Of a DNA stretch of 7,860 nt, positions 1 through 4,840 are shown piece after piece. A model generated the notes under the pieces. That model worked only from the letters and a program-made list of their open reading frames with translations. It was not told the origin of the DNA and did no database searches. The stretch comes from an uncultured Nocardioides sp. Lineage in GTDB: Bacteria; Actinomycetota; Actinomycetes; Propionibacteriales; Nocardioidaceae. The DNA lies in contig NZ_CAMPGZ010000193.1 of assembly GCF_946885725.1 (NCBI RefSeq), positions 1-7,860 on the forward strand, given 5' to 3'. Position 1 is the first letter of the stretch. Each line of letters starts with the position of its first letter. A program made the translations under genes and the position numbers.

Positions 1-1
1 C

Positions 2-82
2 GCCATGGGCGTCGACCTCGACGACGCCGAGGTCCGCACGTCGCTGCACTTCGCGCTGCTGGTGGACGAGCTGGCCGGCTGA
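2..82 (+). CDS. 3' end of an unidentified gene (partial, truncated by window edge)
   Basis: An open frame enters from the left edge and stops at TGA 80-82, giving 26 residues that end in a leucine-rich helix-like stretch (HFALLVDELAG). Third codon positions are almost all G or C, as in the neighbouring genes, which supports real coding sequence. It is too short to recognise a family. The ATG at 5 is in frame but is unlikely to be the start, because the gene would then have only 25 codons. A promoter for the next gene follows within 35 nt, so this looks like the end of its transcription unit. Confidence 0.5.
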   Translation, partial: AMGVDLDDAEVRTSLHFALLVDELAG

Positions 83-113
83 CGGCGATACGCCGACCCA
101 CCCGTTCGGGCCG

Positions 114-142
114 GTGACCGCGGGCCGCTGGCGCCGTACGTT
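114..142 (+). promoter_or_regulatory. Promoter of the alpha/beta hydrolase gene, probably leaderless
   Basis: A -35-like GTGACC (114-119) is followed by exactly 17 nt and a -10-like TACGTT (137-142, consensus TANNNT). The -10 ends 7 nt before the A of the ATG at 149, so transcription should begin at or next to the start codon. There is no Shine-Dalgarno between 120 and 148, in agreement. The -35 sits in an 18-nt block, CCCGTTCGGGCCGGTGAC (101-118), that recurs at 2204-2221. Confidence 0.55.
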
Positions 143-148
143 CCCGTC

Positions 149-943
149 ATGGATCCGGTGACCGAAGGCACGCTGTCGACCGGAGTGCCGTACCTCCGCC
201 TGGGCAGCGGGCCGCCGCTGCTCGTCGCGGCCGGCCTGACTGCGACCCACGCCAACCCGACCGGAACGTGGCGACGCAGCTCGCTGGCGTGGGCGCGGCC
301 GTTCGCGGAGCACTTCACGGTCTACCTGGTCAACCGCCGGCCGGGGCTCCAGCCGGGGACGACGATGTCGCAGATCGCGGACGACTACGCGCGGGCGATC
401 GAGGACGACATCGGCGAGCCGGTGCTGCTGCACGGCACGTCGACGGGCGGGTCGGTGTCGCTTCAGCTCGCGGTCGACCGGCCGGAGCTGGTGCGGCGGC
501 TGGTGCTGGCGGCGTCGGCGTGCCGGCTCTCACCCGAGGCTCGTGACCTGATGGCGCGGGTCGCCCGCCTGACCGAGGAGGGCGACCGGCGCGGCGCCAT
601 GGCGGTGATGATCGGCGCGAGCACGAAGCCGGCCCACGGCTTCCTGACCAGACGCGTCGGCTGGGTCATCGGCCAGTTCTCGCCGACCGAGGCCCCCGAC
701 ATGCTCAGGGTCATCGAGGCCGAGGACGACTTCGACGTCGAGGACAGGCTCGACCGCGTCACCGCGCCGACGCTGGTGCTCGGCGGGGACGCGGACGGCT
801 TCTACTCGCGCGACCTGTTCGAGCGGACCGCGGCGGGTGTGCGCGACGGACGCGCGCTCGTGTTCGCGGGCAAGTCGCACGTGTACGTCGCCGGGGCGAA
901 GGTGCCTGCGGCGATCGGGCTCGGCTTCCTGCTCGCGGACTGA
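149..943 (+). CDS. Alpha/beta-fold hydrolase
   Basis: The 264-residue protein has the length and motifs of a single-domain alpha/beta hydrolase acting on an ester, amide or related bond; the substrate cannot be told. The nucleophile elbow is HGTSTGG with Ser98 in GTSTG (96-100). The probable acid is Asp214 or Asp216 in LVLGGDADGFY, and the catalytic His is His244 in GKSHVYV. The oxyanion-hole strand reads LLVAAGLTATHANPTG (24-39), replacing the usual HG. A helical cap lies around 125-200. No signal peptide is visible, so it is probably cytoplasmic. The ATG at 149 is chosen because a -10 box ends 7 nt before it; no Shine-Dalgarno exists. It converges on the next gene with only 17 nt between stop codons and no strong terminator (a weak 6-bp hairpin lies at 949-965). 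Confidence 0.88.
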   Translation: MDPVTEGTLSTGVPYLRLGSGPPLLVAAGLTATHANPTGTWRRSSLAWARPFAEHFTVYLVNRRPGLQPGTTMSQIADDYARAIEDDIGEPVLLHGTSTGGSVSLQLAVDRPELVRRLVLAASACRLSPEARDLMARVARLTEEGDRRGAMAVMIGASTKPAHGFLTRRVGWVIGQFSPTEAPDMLRVIEAEDDFDVEDRLDRVTAPTLVLGGDADGFYSRDLFERTAAGVRDGRALVFAGKSHVYVAGAKVPAAIGLGFLLAD

Positions 944-960
944 CTCGGACTGACGCAGGG

Positions 961-1623
961 TCAGTGAGCGGTCCGCCAGGCGGCGGGCAGCTCGGTCCGC
1001 GGGCTGGTCGGCGCCGGGGTCGGGGTCGCGGCGATCGCGGCCTCGAGCAGCGCGCGCAGCCGACGGTCGACGTCGGGGCTGCCGGTCGCGACGACGCCCT
1101 CGACCGCGTGCCGCACCATCGTCGGCGCGGAGTGCTTCGCGAACGTCTTCCGCGTGATCGGCGAGCGCACGCCGAGCGCCTCGACCCACGCCACCGCACC
1201 CGGGATCAGCTCGAGCGCGGCTCTCGCCTGTCGTTTCGTCTCGGCGAGCTCGGGGTCGTCGCCGCACAGGCTCTCGGCCTGCAGCAGACCACCGGCGAGC
1301 ACGCGCTGGGTCGGTTCGGTCACGTCCAGCACCACCGACGCGGCCGCGGCCACCGCCACGGTGAGCCACGTCCGGTCGTCACCGCGGCGACCGACCACGG
1401 ACGGCACGAGCAGCAGGAGCTCCTGGCGCTCGGCGTCGTTGACCCGGTCGTTGACCCGGCGCGCTACTTCGGCCAGCAGGGGGTGCGTGCAGGAGGGGTG
1501 GTCGCTCCACCTCTCCCCCGCGAGCACCGATGCCAGCTCCATGAAGCACGCGCCTCGACGTGGGGAGCGGTGCCGGCCTCGGGAGAGGACCGGAATGCCG
1601 TCGGGAAGGGTCGAGGACTTCAT
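961..1623 (-). CDS. Conserved actinobacterial protein of unknown function (220 aa)
   Basis: I do not recognise a characterised family. The N-terminus has an unusually distinctive block, residues 24-51 (GACFMELASVLAGERWSDHP then CTHPLL). It contains Cys26, His42, Cys45 and His47, which could bind a metal or form an active site; that is inference. I recall similar uncharacterised proteins from actinobacteria starting almost identically (MKSSTLPDG, SRGRHRSPRRGACFME). The rest is mostly helical and alanine-rich, with a Pro/Thr-rich linker at 200-208. There is no signal peptide or clear membrane segment. The ATG at 1623 is fixed by a strong Shine-Dalgarno GAGGAGGT four bases upstream. An in-frame 12-bp tandem duplication gives RVNDRVND (56-63). 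It lies 68 nt downstream of the small membrane-protein gene on the same strand, with its own promoter candidate. Confidence 0.8.
   Translation of the reverse strand: MKSSTLPDGIPVLSRGRHRSPRRGACFMELASVLAGERWSDHPSCTHPLLAEVARRVNDRVNDAERQELLLLVPSVVGRRGDDRTWLTVAVAAAASVVLDVTEPTQRVLAGGLLQAESLCGDDPELAETKRQARAALELIPGAVAWVEALGVRSPITRKTFAKHSAPTMVRHAVEGVVATGSPDVDRRLRALLEAAIAATPTPAPTSPRTELPAAWRTAH
1435..1458 (-). repeat. 12-bp tandem duplication inside a coding gene
   Basis: GTCGTTGACCCG occurs twice in perfect tandem (1435-1446 and 1447-1458). It preserves the reading frame and encodes RVND-RVND in the 961-1623 protein. It looks like a four-codon slippage duplication. Confidence 0.8.
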
Positions 1624-1627
1624 GGCT

Positions 1628-1669
1628 ACCTCCTCATCCGAGCATGCGCCCGCCCCGCGAGAGAGGCAA
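1628..1669 (-). promoter_or_regulatory. Promoter and ribosome binding site of the 961-1623 gene
   Basis: Reading the minus strand, TTGCCT (1669-1664) and CATGCT (1646-1641) are separated by 17 nt and resemble -35 and -10 boxes; the -10 is weak at its first base. Downstream, GAGGAGGT (1635-1628) is a near-perfect Shine-Dalgarno four bases before the ATG at 1623. The ribosome site is firm and settles the start codon; the promoter is tentative. Confidence 0.4.
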
Positions 1670-1691
1670 CACCCGCTCGGGTCAGATCTGG

Positions 1692-2006
1692 CTAGGGCTC
1701 CTCTTCGCTCTCGAACAGAGCCCGCCGTTCGCGCGCGGCTGCCATCGCCTCGAGGAACTTCGCGTCGTACTCCGGATCGTCGACCGGGATCCGCGCGATC
1801 ACGTGCTCGTCGACGACACCGCCGTCGGCACCGACCTTCTGGAGCACGACCCTGGTCTCGCCGGCCGCGTCGAGGTGGGCGACCTGCCAGGTGCCCTTCG
1901 GGAGGGCGGTACGGCGGGGGGTCGAGGCCCGCGTCAGCACCTGGATCGTCGCGAAGACGACCAGGGCGAACAGGCCGACGACCACGGCCGCCTCGAGGAG
2001 GACCAC
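1692..2006 (-). CDS. Small single-pass membrane protein of unknown function
   Basis: From the GTG at 2006 the product is 104 residues. A hydrophobic helix lies near the N-terminus (residues 1-24, VVLLEAAVVVGLFALVVFA then TIQVL). A short basic linker (TRASTPRR) follows, then a soluble domain of about 70 residues (GTWQVAHLDAAGETRVVLQK) ending in a charged helix (DPEYDAKFLEAMAAARERRA) and an acidic tail. By the positive-inside rule the soluble domain should face the cytoplasm. I recall similar uncharacterised actinobacterial proteins sharing the DEH-DDPEYDA-FL-AMA-ARERRALFE pattern. The start is uncertain: an upstream in-frame GTG at 2045 would add 13 residues. I prefer 2006 because TTGGCG-N17-GACAAT ends 6 nt before it and it places the helix at the terminus, as expected for an anchor. 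Neither GTG has a clear Shine-Dalgarno. Confidence 0.72.
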   Translation of the reverse strand: MVLLEAAVVVGLFALVVFATIQVLTRASTPRRTALPKGTWQVAHLDAAGETRVVLQKVGADGGVVDEHVIARIPVDDPEYDAKFLEAMAAARERRALFESEEEP

Positions 2007-2012
2007 GTCACC

Positions 2013-2041
2013 ATTGTCGACCGCTCCGCGAGCGGCGCCAA
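2013..2041 (-). promoter_or_regulatory. Promoter of the small membrane-protein gene, probably leaderless
   Basis: On the minus strand, TTGGCG (2041-2036) and GACAAT (2018-2013) are spaced by 17 nt. Both are one or two bases off consensus. The -10 ends 6 nt before the GTG at 2006, the same geometry as the leaderless-looking genes in this window. If the upstream GTG at 2045 is the true start, this match would lie inside the gene and be fortuitous. Confidence 0.4.
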
Positions 2042-2055
2042 GCACCCGAACGGGC

Positions 2056-2096
2056 GAGACGGACCGTCTCCGCCGCGCGTGGCCGCACGGAGACGG
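2056..2096. promoter_or_regulatory. Triple GAGACGG half-site cluster, possible operator or hairpin
   Basis: GAGACGG (2056-2062) and CCGTCTC (2064-2070) form a 7-bp-arm dyad with a 1-bp centre. The second arm, extended to CCGTCTCCG (2064-2072), is also perfectly complementary to CGGAGACGG (2088-2096) across a 15-nt loop. The site lies 50-90 bp upstream of the small membrane-protein start. It could be a dimer-binding operator with a third half-site, or an RNA stem if the region is transcribed. The symmetry is seen directly; the role is inferred. Confidence 0.4.
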
Positions 2097-2135
2097 CCCG
2101 CGTCCCCTCGGCCGCTTTTCTCGAACCGTGGTGCT

Positions 2136-2179
2136 CGCTGCCGTCCCCTCTAGCGGCAGCGCCTGCGCGGAACGCTAGA
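2136..2179. other. Two overlapping, mutually exclusive hairpins in non-coding DNA
   Basis: Stem A pairs CGCTGCCG (2136-2143) with CGGCAGCG (2154-2161), 8 bp with a 10-nt loop. Stem B pairs TCTAGCG (2149-2155) with CGCTAGA (2173-2179), 7 bp, and encloses a small GCAG-CGC-CTGC hairpin. The second arm of A overlaps the first arm of B, so only one can form at a time, as in attenuators and riboswitches. No U-tract follows on either strand. CGTCCCCTC also occurs as a direct repeat at 2101-2109 and 2142-2150. I cannot assign a known RNA family. Confidence 0.4.
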
Positions 2180-2203
2180 TAAGCCGCCTTTGTCGCGACA
2201 TAG

Positions 2204-2245
2204 CCCGAACGGGCCGGTGACTTACCGGGACGCAGGGCTTAGAGT
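2204..2245 (+). promoter_or_regulatory. Promoter-like element with no plus-strand gene behind it
   Basis: CCCGAACGGGCCGGTGAC (2204-2221) matches the block before the hydrolase gene at 16 of 18 positions. Inside it GTGACT (2217-2222) is followed by exactly 17 nt and TAGAGT (2240-2245), the same spacing as at 114-142. The predicted start would be near 2252, running antisense toward the 3' end of nnrD. The same bases form two small hairpins, GCCC-GAAC-GGGC (2203-2214) and CCGGT-GACTT-ACCGG (2214-2228), enclosed by TAAGCC (2180-2185) pairing with GGCTTA (2236-2241). The element may therefore be a promoter, a structured RNA or both. Confidence 0.4.
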
Positions 2246-2251
2246 CGGTCC

Positions 2252-2292
2252 GCTCTGCTCGCCGTTCCATCCCCCGTGGCGGCGGGCAGAGC
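2252..2292. terminator. 13-bp hairpin beyond nnrD: terminator of the minus-strand cluster or a small structured RNA
   Basis: GCTCTGCTCGCCG (2252-2264) is complementary to CGGCGGGCAGAGC (2280-2292) over 13 positions with one exception, 2259/2285, across a 15-nt loop. It begins 27 nt past the nnrD stop codon, where a terminator for the 4699-2319 transcript would be expected, but no U-tract follows in that direction. In plus-strand RNA the exception is a G-U wobble; in minus-strand RNA it is an A-C mismatch. The stem also starts at the predicted start of the plus-strand promoter-like element. A competing stem pairs 2278-2283 with 2312-2317. Confidence 0.45.
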
Positions 2293-2318
2293 CCAGTTCC
2301 GGGGGTGCGGTGCCGCCG

Positions 2319-3215
2319 TCAGGCGCCGCCCAGTCCCTCCATCAGCGCGGGTACGGCGGCCGGCAGCTCCCGGGCGAGGAAGCCCACGCGCCCGACCGAC
2401 TCGGCCAGCCGCTGCCCGGCGGCACCGTGCAGGAACGCGCCCCAGACCGCCGCCTGCGCCGGCTCCGCGCCGCGCGCCACCAGGCCGGCGACCAGCCCGG
2501 CTTGAACGTCGCCGGAGCCGCTCACGCCGAGACCGGCGTCGCCCTCCTCGACGACGTACACGTTGCCGTCGGGCGTGGCCACGACCTTGCGCTGCCCGCC
2601 GCAGAGCACCACCGCCCGCGTGCGGTCGGCGAGCCGGGTCGCCGCGTCGACGTCGTCGAGCTCTCCCGCCTCCTCGGCCGCCGCGACGTCCTCGTCGCCG
2701 AGCGTGCGGACCACCTCGTGCTGGTTCAGCGTGAGCACGCAGCGGCCGGCGAGGTGGCGCACGCCATCCGGGTTCTCCGTGAGGTACGCCGAACCGAGCG
2801 CGTCGACGACGAGCTGGCCGTCGAGCGACGGGACGAACGCCGCCAGCAGGTCCGCCGACGACTCGGGCCGCAGCAGGCCGGTGCCCGCGAGCACCACACC
2901 CGCGCCGTCGGCGAGGGCGAGCACGTCGTCGCGGGCGTCGGTCGTGATCTCACCGCCCTCGGACTCGGCCAGCCCGACGACGCGGCTCTCGGGCGCCAGC
3001 GTGGCGACGGTCGCCGCGACGCTGCGCCCCGTGCCGATCTGGAGCTTGCCGGCGCCGGCCCGGAGCGCGGCCTCACCGGCGAGCAGCACGGCACCCGGGG
3101 TCTCGCGGCTGCCGCCCACGACGACCACGGCGCCACGGGCGTCCTTGTCCGAGCCAGGCGCGGGCAGGGGCCAGCCCCGCAGCACCGACGGCGTGACGCG
3201 CGTGGGCTCAGCCAC
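2319..3215 (-). CDS. nnrD: ADP-dependent NAD(P)H-hydrate dehydratase
   Basis: This 298-residue protein is a ribokinase-fold (YjeF C-terminal) dehydratase. The family uses ADP to convert hydrated, damaged NADH or NADPH back to the active cofactor in the cytoplasm. Visible family marks are the N-terminal TPSVLRGWPLPAP, the GGSRETPGAVLLAGEAALRAGAGK block (34-57), GTGLLRP (111-117), the NxxE motif N164-QH-E167, and the catalytic GSGD at 233-236 with Asp236 as probable base in GLGVSGSGDVQAG. The NAD(P)HX epimerase (NnrE) domain is absent, so this is the stand-alone form. The usual DADAL and TPHxGE motifs read DALGSA and LNQHEV, so it is somewhat divergent. The start is GTG 3215, overlapping the phosphatase stop by 8 nt, which indicates translational coupling. 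Another sugar-kinase-like role is possible but less likely. Confidence 0.85.
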   Translation of the reverse strand: MAEPTRVTPSVLRGWPLPAPGSDKDARGAVVVVGGSRETPGAVLLAGEAALRAGAGKLQIGTGRSVAATVATLAPESRVVGLAESEGGEITTDARDDVLALADGAGVVLAGTGLLRPESSADLLAAFVPSLDGQLVVDALGSAYLTENPDGVRHLAGRCVLTLNQHEVVRTLGDEDVAAAEEAGELDDVDAATRLADRTRAVVLCGGQRKVVATPDGNVYVVEEGDAGLGVSGSGDVQAGLVAGLVARGAEPAQAAVWGAFLHGAAGQRLAESVGRVGFLARELPAAVPALMEGLGGA

Positions 3216-3999
3216 CGCTCGCCGACTCCCGAGCCGACTCGCGGGCCGAATCCTCGGCCGTCGCCTCCGTCTCGGACCGGTCGACCACCTCGGTGTCGGC
3301 GAACCGGTCCAGCTCCAGGCCCTCACCCGTGTGCCGGTAGACCGTCAGCGACACGTTCGGGATGTCCTCGTGCCGGTCGATCTCGAGCAGCCGCTGCTCG
3401 GTCAGCCCCTCCAGCACGTAGCGGAACGACATGATCACCGCTTGGTGCGTGAACACCCACACGTCGGCGTCGGTGAAGCCGTGCCTCAGGTCGGCGAGCA
3501 GCGACCGCACCCGCAGCACCACGTCGGCCCAGCTCTCGCCGCTCGGCGGCTGGTAGTAGAACTTCCCGACGCGCGAGCGTCGCTCGGCCTCCTCCGAGTG
3601 CCCGGCCCGGATGCCCGCGCCGGTCATCCCGTCGAACAGCCCGAGGTCGCGCTCGCGCAGCCGCTCGTCGAGCACCACCTCGAGGCCTGTGCCGAGTCCC
3701 CTGTCGAGTCCCCTGTCGCCGACCGCGATCCGCGCCGTCGCGTGGGCACGCTCGTACGGCGAGCTCAGCACGAGCGACGGCCGGACGCCCTGCTCCCGCC
3801 ACCAGCGCCCGAGCGCCGCTGCCTGGCGCTCGCCCCGCTCGGACAGCTCGACGTCCGCGTCGCGGGTGTCCAGGTCGAGACGGTGCGCGCCGGCCGATCG
3901 GGCCTCCGCGTCCGCGACGTTGCCGACGCTCTCACCGTGCCGGACCAGGGTGAGCCGCGCCGGGCCGTCCCTCAGCCCGACGAGCCGCGGGACCGTCAC
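3208..3999 (-). CDS. Histidine phosphatase superfamily protein (phosphoglycerate mutase-like)
   Basis: The 263-residue protein carries the complete phosphohistidine active site: LVRHGES with Arg20 and His21 (the phosphate acceptor), SSPYERAHATA with Arg84, a probable acid Glu116 in LRERDLG, and the second histidine His185 in FTHQAVI. It is predicted to be a cytoplasmic phosphatase rather than a glycolytic mutase, since it lacks the fuller mutase pattern; the substrate is unknown. The block GKFYYQPPSGESWADVVLRVRSLL (145-168) is typical of the phosphatase branch. The tail from about 236 is low-complexity and charged, with a SARE repeat, and probably disordered. The start is GTG 3999 with a GGGGGAG ribosome site, 16 nt after the regulator gene. 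Its stop lies within the nnrD start, so it sits centrally in a three-gene operon. Confidence 0.88.
   Translation of the reverse strand: MTVPRLVGLRDGPARLTLVRHGESVGNVADAEARSAGAHRLDLDTRDADVELSERGERQAAALGRWWREQGVRPSLVLSSPYERAHATARIAVGDRGLDRGLGTGLEVVLDERLRERDLGLFDGMTGAGIRAGHSEEAERRSRVGKFYYQPPSGESWADVVLRVRSLLADLRHGFTDADVWVFTHQAVIMSFRYVLEGLTEQRLLEIDRHEDIPNVSLTVYRHTGEGLELDRFADTEVVDRSETEATAEDSARESARESASGG
3693..3716 (-). repeat. 12-bp tandem duplication inside the phosphatase gene
   Basis: CGAGTCCCCTGT is repeated in perfect tandem (3693-3704 and 3705-3716). It is in frame and gives DRGL-DRGL around residues 95-102, in a loop between SSPYERA and the LRERDLG acid motif. It resembles the four-codon duplication at 1435-1458. 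Confidence 0.8.
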
Positions 4000-4015
4000 C
4001 GCCGCTCCCCCGCTG

Positions 4016-4699
4016 TCACGGCGCCTCCCCGCGGGCGTTCGCCTCGTCCACGAACTCCTGGGCGATGTCCCGGAGCTTGACGTTGCGGTGGGACGACAGG
4101 CGCTTGAGGAAGGCGAACGCGCGCTCGTCGGTGAGCCCGAACCGCTCCATCACGATGCCGACGGCCTCGCCGATCAGGGTGCGGGTGCGCACGGCCTCGC
4201 TCAACGTGGCGATCTCGTTGGCGTAGGCGATGGCCTGGCCGGCCTGGTGGGCGAACAGCGCCCTCAGCGTGGACGAGTCTTCGAACGCACCGACCTTGGT
4301 GGAGTAGAGGTTCAGCGCGCCGTTCGACTTGGGCGCGTCGTACAGCCGCAGGCCCGCCTGGGCGCGGATCCCCTGCTCGGCGGCCAGCGGGCCGTACTGC
4401 GGGAACCGGGGGTCGGCGCGCAGGTCCGAGGAGATGATGTGCGAGGCCTCGGTCGCCGCCTCGAAGCACGGCCCCTCGCGCAGCCGGTACTGCTGCTCGT
4501 CCAGCGCCAGCAGCCGCTCGTCGGTCGGCGCGGCCGTGTGCAGGCCGTCGGGGGTCAGCACGGTGATGCTGCAGTACTGCACGTTGGGCAGCACGGCCAC
4601 CGCGGCCTCCGTGACCTGGGCCAGTGTCGCGTCCAGGTCCCCCGGCCCGAGCCGCTCGGCGAGCTCGCGCGCGAGGCGGAGCACCGACTCTTCCTGCAT
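4016..4699 (-). CDS. GAF-ANTAR domain transcription antitermination regulator
   Basis: This 227-residue cytoplasmic protein has a GAF sensor domain (about 18-160) with the typical LREGPCFEAAT (73-83) and SDLRADPRFP (91-100) segments. A C-terminal ANTAR domain (about 163-219) reads IGEAVGIVMERFGLTDERAF then LKRLSSHRNVKLRDIA. ANTAR domains of known members bind paired RNA hairpins and prevent termination; the GAF domain should sense a small ligand or redox state, unknown here. The start is ATG 4699, with GGGGAGGG upstream (minus strand, about 4716-4708). An in-frame ATG at 4771 would add 24 non-conserved residues and would put the start inside the 4764-4777 palindrome, so I reject it. It heads a minus-strand cluster with the phosphatase and nnrD and is divergent from the cupin gene. 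I see no clear two-hairpin ANTAR target next to it. Confidence 0.9.
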   Translation of the reverse strand: MQEESVLRLARELAERLGPGDLDATLAQVTEAAVAVLPNVQYCSITVLTPDGLHTAAPTDERLLALDEQQYRLREGPCFEAATEASHIISSDLRADPRFPQYGPLAAEQGIRAQAGLRLYDAPKSNGALNLYSTKVGAFEDSSTLRALFAHQAGQAIAYANEIATLSEAVRTRTLIGEAVGIVMERFGLTDERAFAFLKRLSSHRNVKLRDIAQEFVDEANARGEAP

Positions 4700-4749
4700 G
4701 TCCAACCCTCCCCGGGGCCCTCGTCGGCCCGTCGGTTGCAGCCTCACAT

Positions 4750-4777
4750 ATACCCCGTCGCACGGGTACATGTACCC
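4750..4777. promoter_or_regulatory. Perfect 14-bp palindrome, candidate operator between divergent genes
   Basis: GGGTACATGTACCC (4764-4777) is a perfect palindrome 64 bp before the cupin start and 65 bp before the GAF-ANTAR start. A further half-site ATACCCC (4750-4756) lies 8 bp to its left, so GGGTAY occurs three times: once on the plus strand (4764-4769) and twice on the minus strand (4777-4772 and 4755-4750). It could be the operator of a dimeric repressor controlling both genes. GGGTAY is also the -10 core of sigma-B/sigma-F-type actinobacterial promoters, but no G--T -35 is found at 14-16 nt from any copy. Confidence 0.45.
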
Positions 4778-4828
4778 ACCGACCGCGCCTCACCTCTGCC
4801 AAGGTGGAGGTCAGACCAGGCCAGGACC

Positions 4829-4834
4829 AGGAGG
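4829..4834 (+). promoter_or_regulatory. Ribosome binding site of the cupin gene
   Basis: AGGAGG, followed by AG, lies six bases before the GTG at 4841. It fixes this GTG as the start, although the frame stays open far upstream as an antisense shadow of the minus-strand cluster. Confidence 0.8.
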
Positions 4835-4840
4835 AGAACC

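Noticed and set aside
949..965. Small hairpin between the convergent hydrolase and 961-1623 genes as a terminator
   Set aside because: Only a 6-bp stem (ACTGAC with GTCAGT) with modest GC content and no U-tract; too weak to call.
530..1369. Minus-strand open frame of 279 codons opposite the hydrolase and overlapping the 961-1623 gene
   Set aside because: It covers two better supported genes and has the low-complexity Arg/Ala composition of a GC-rich shadow frame.
2203..2245. c-di-GMP-I riboswitch, suggested by GGGACGCAGGGC at 2227-2238
   Set aside because: The conserved GCAAACC segment and the following tetraloop-receptor features are absent, and no target gene lies downstream on that strand.
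2276..3434. Long plus-strand frames opposite nnrD and the phosphatase (for example 2276-2734 and 2190-3434)
   Set aside because: Arginine-, proline- and alanine-rich translations with no family marks; they are mirror frames of conserved minus-strand genes, and no ribosome binding site precedes them.
4791..4806. ANTAR-type RNA target hairpin CACCT-CTGCCA-AGGTG before the cupin gene
   Set aside because: The loop is six bases but lacks the A at position 1 and G at position 4 expected in ANTAR targets, and there is no second hairpin alongside.
3611..4840. Upstream extension of the cupin frame
   Set aside because: It runs antisense through the regulator and phosphatase genes; the Shine-Dalgarno before GTG 4841 and the cupin domain boundary mark the true start.
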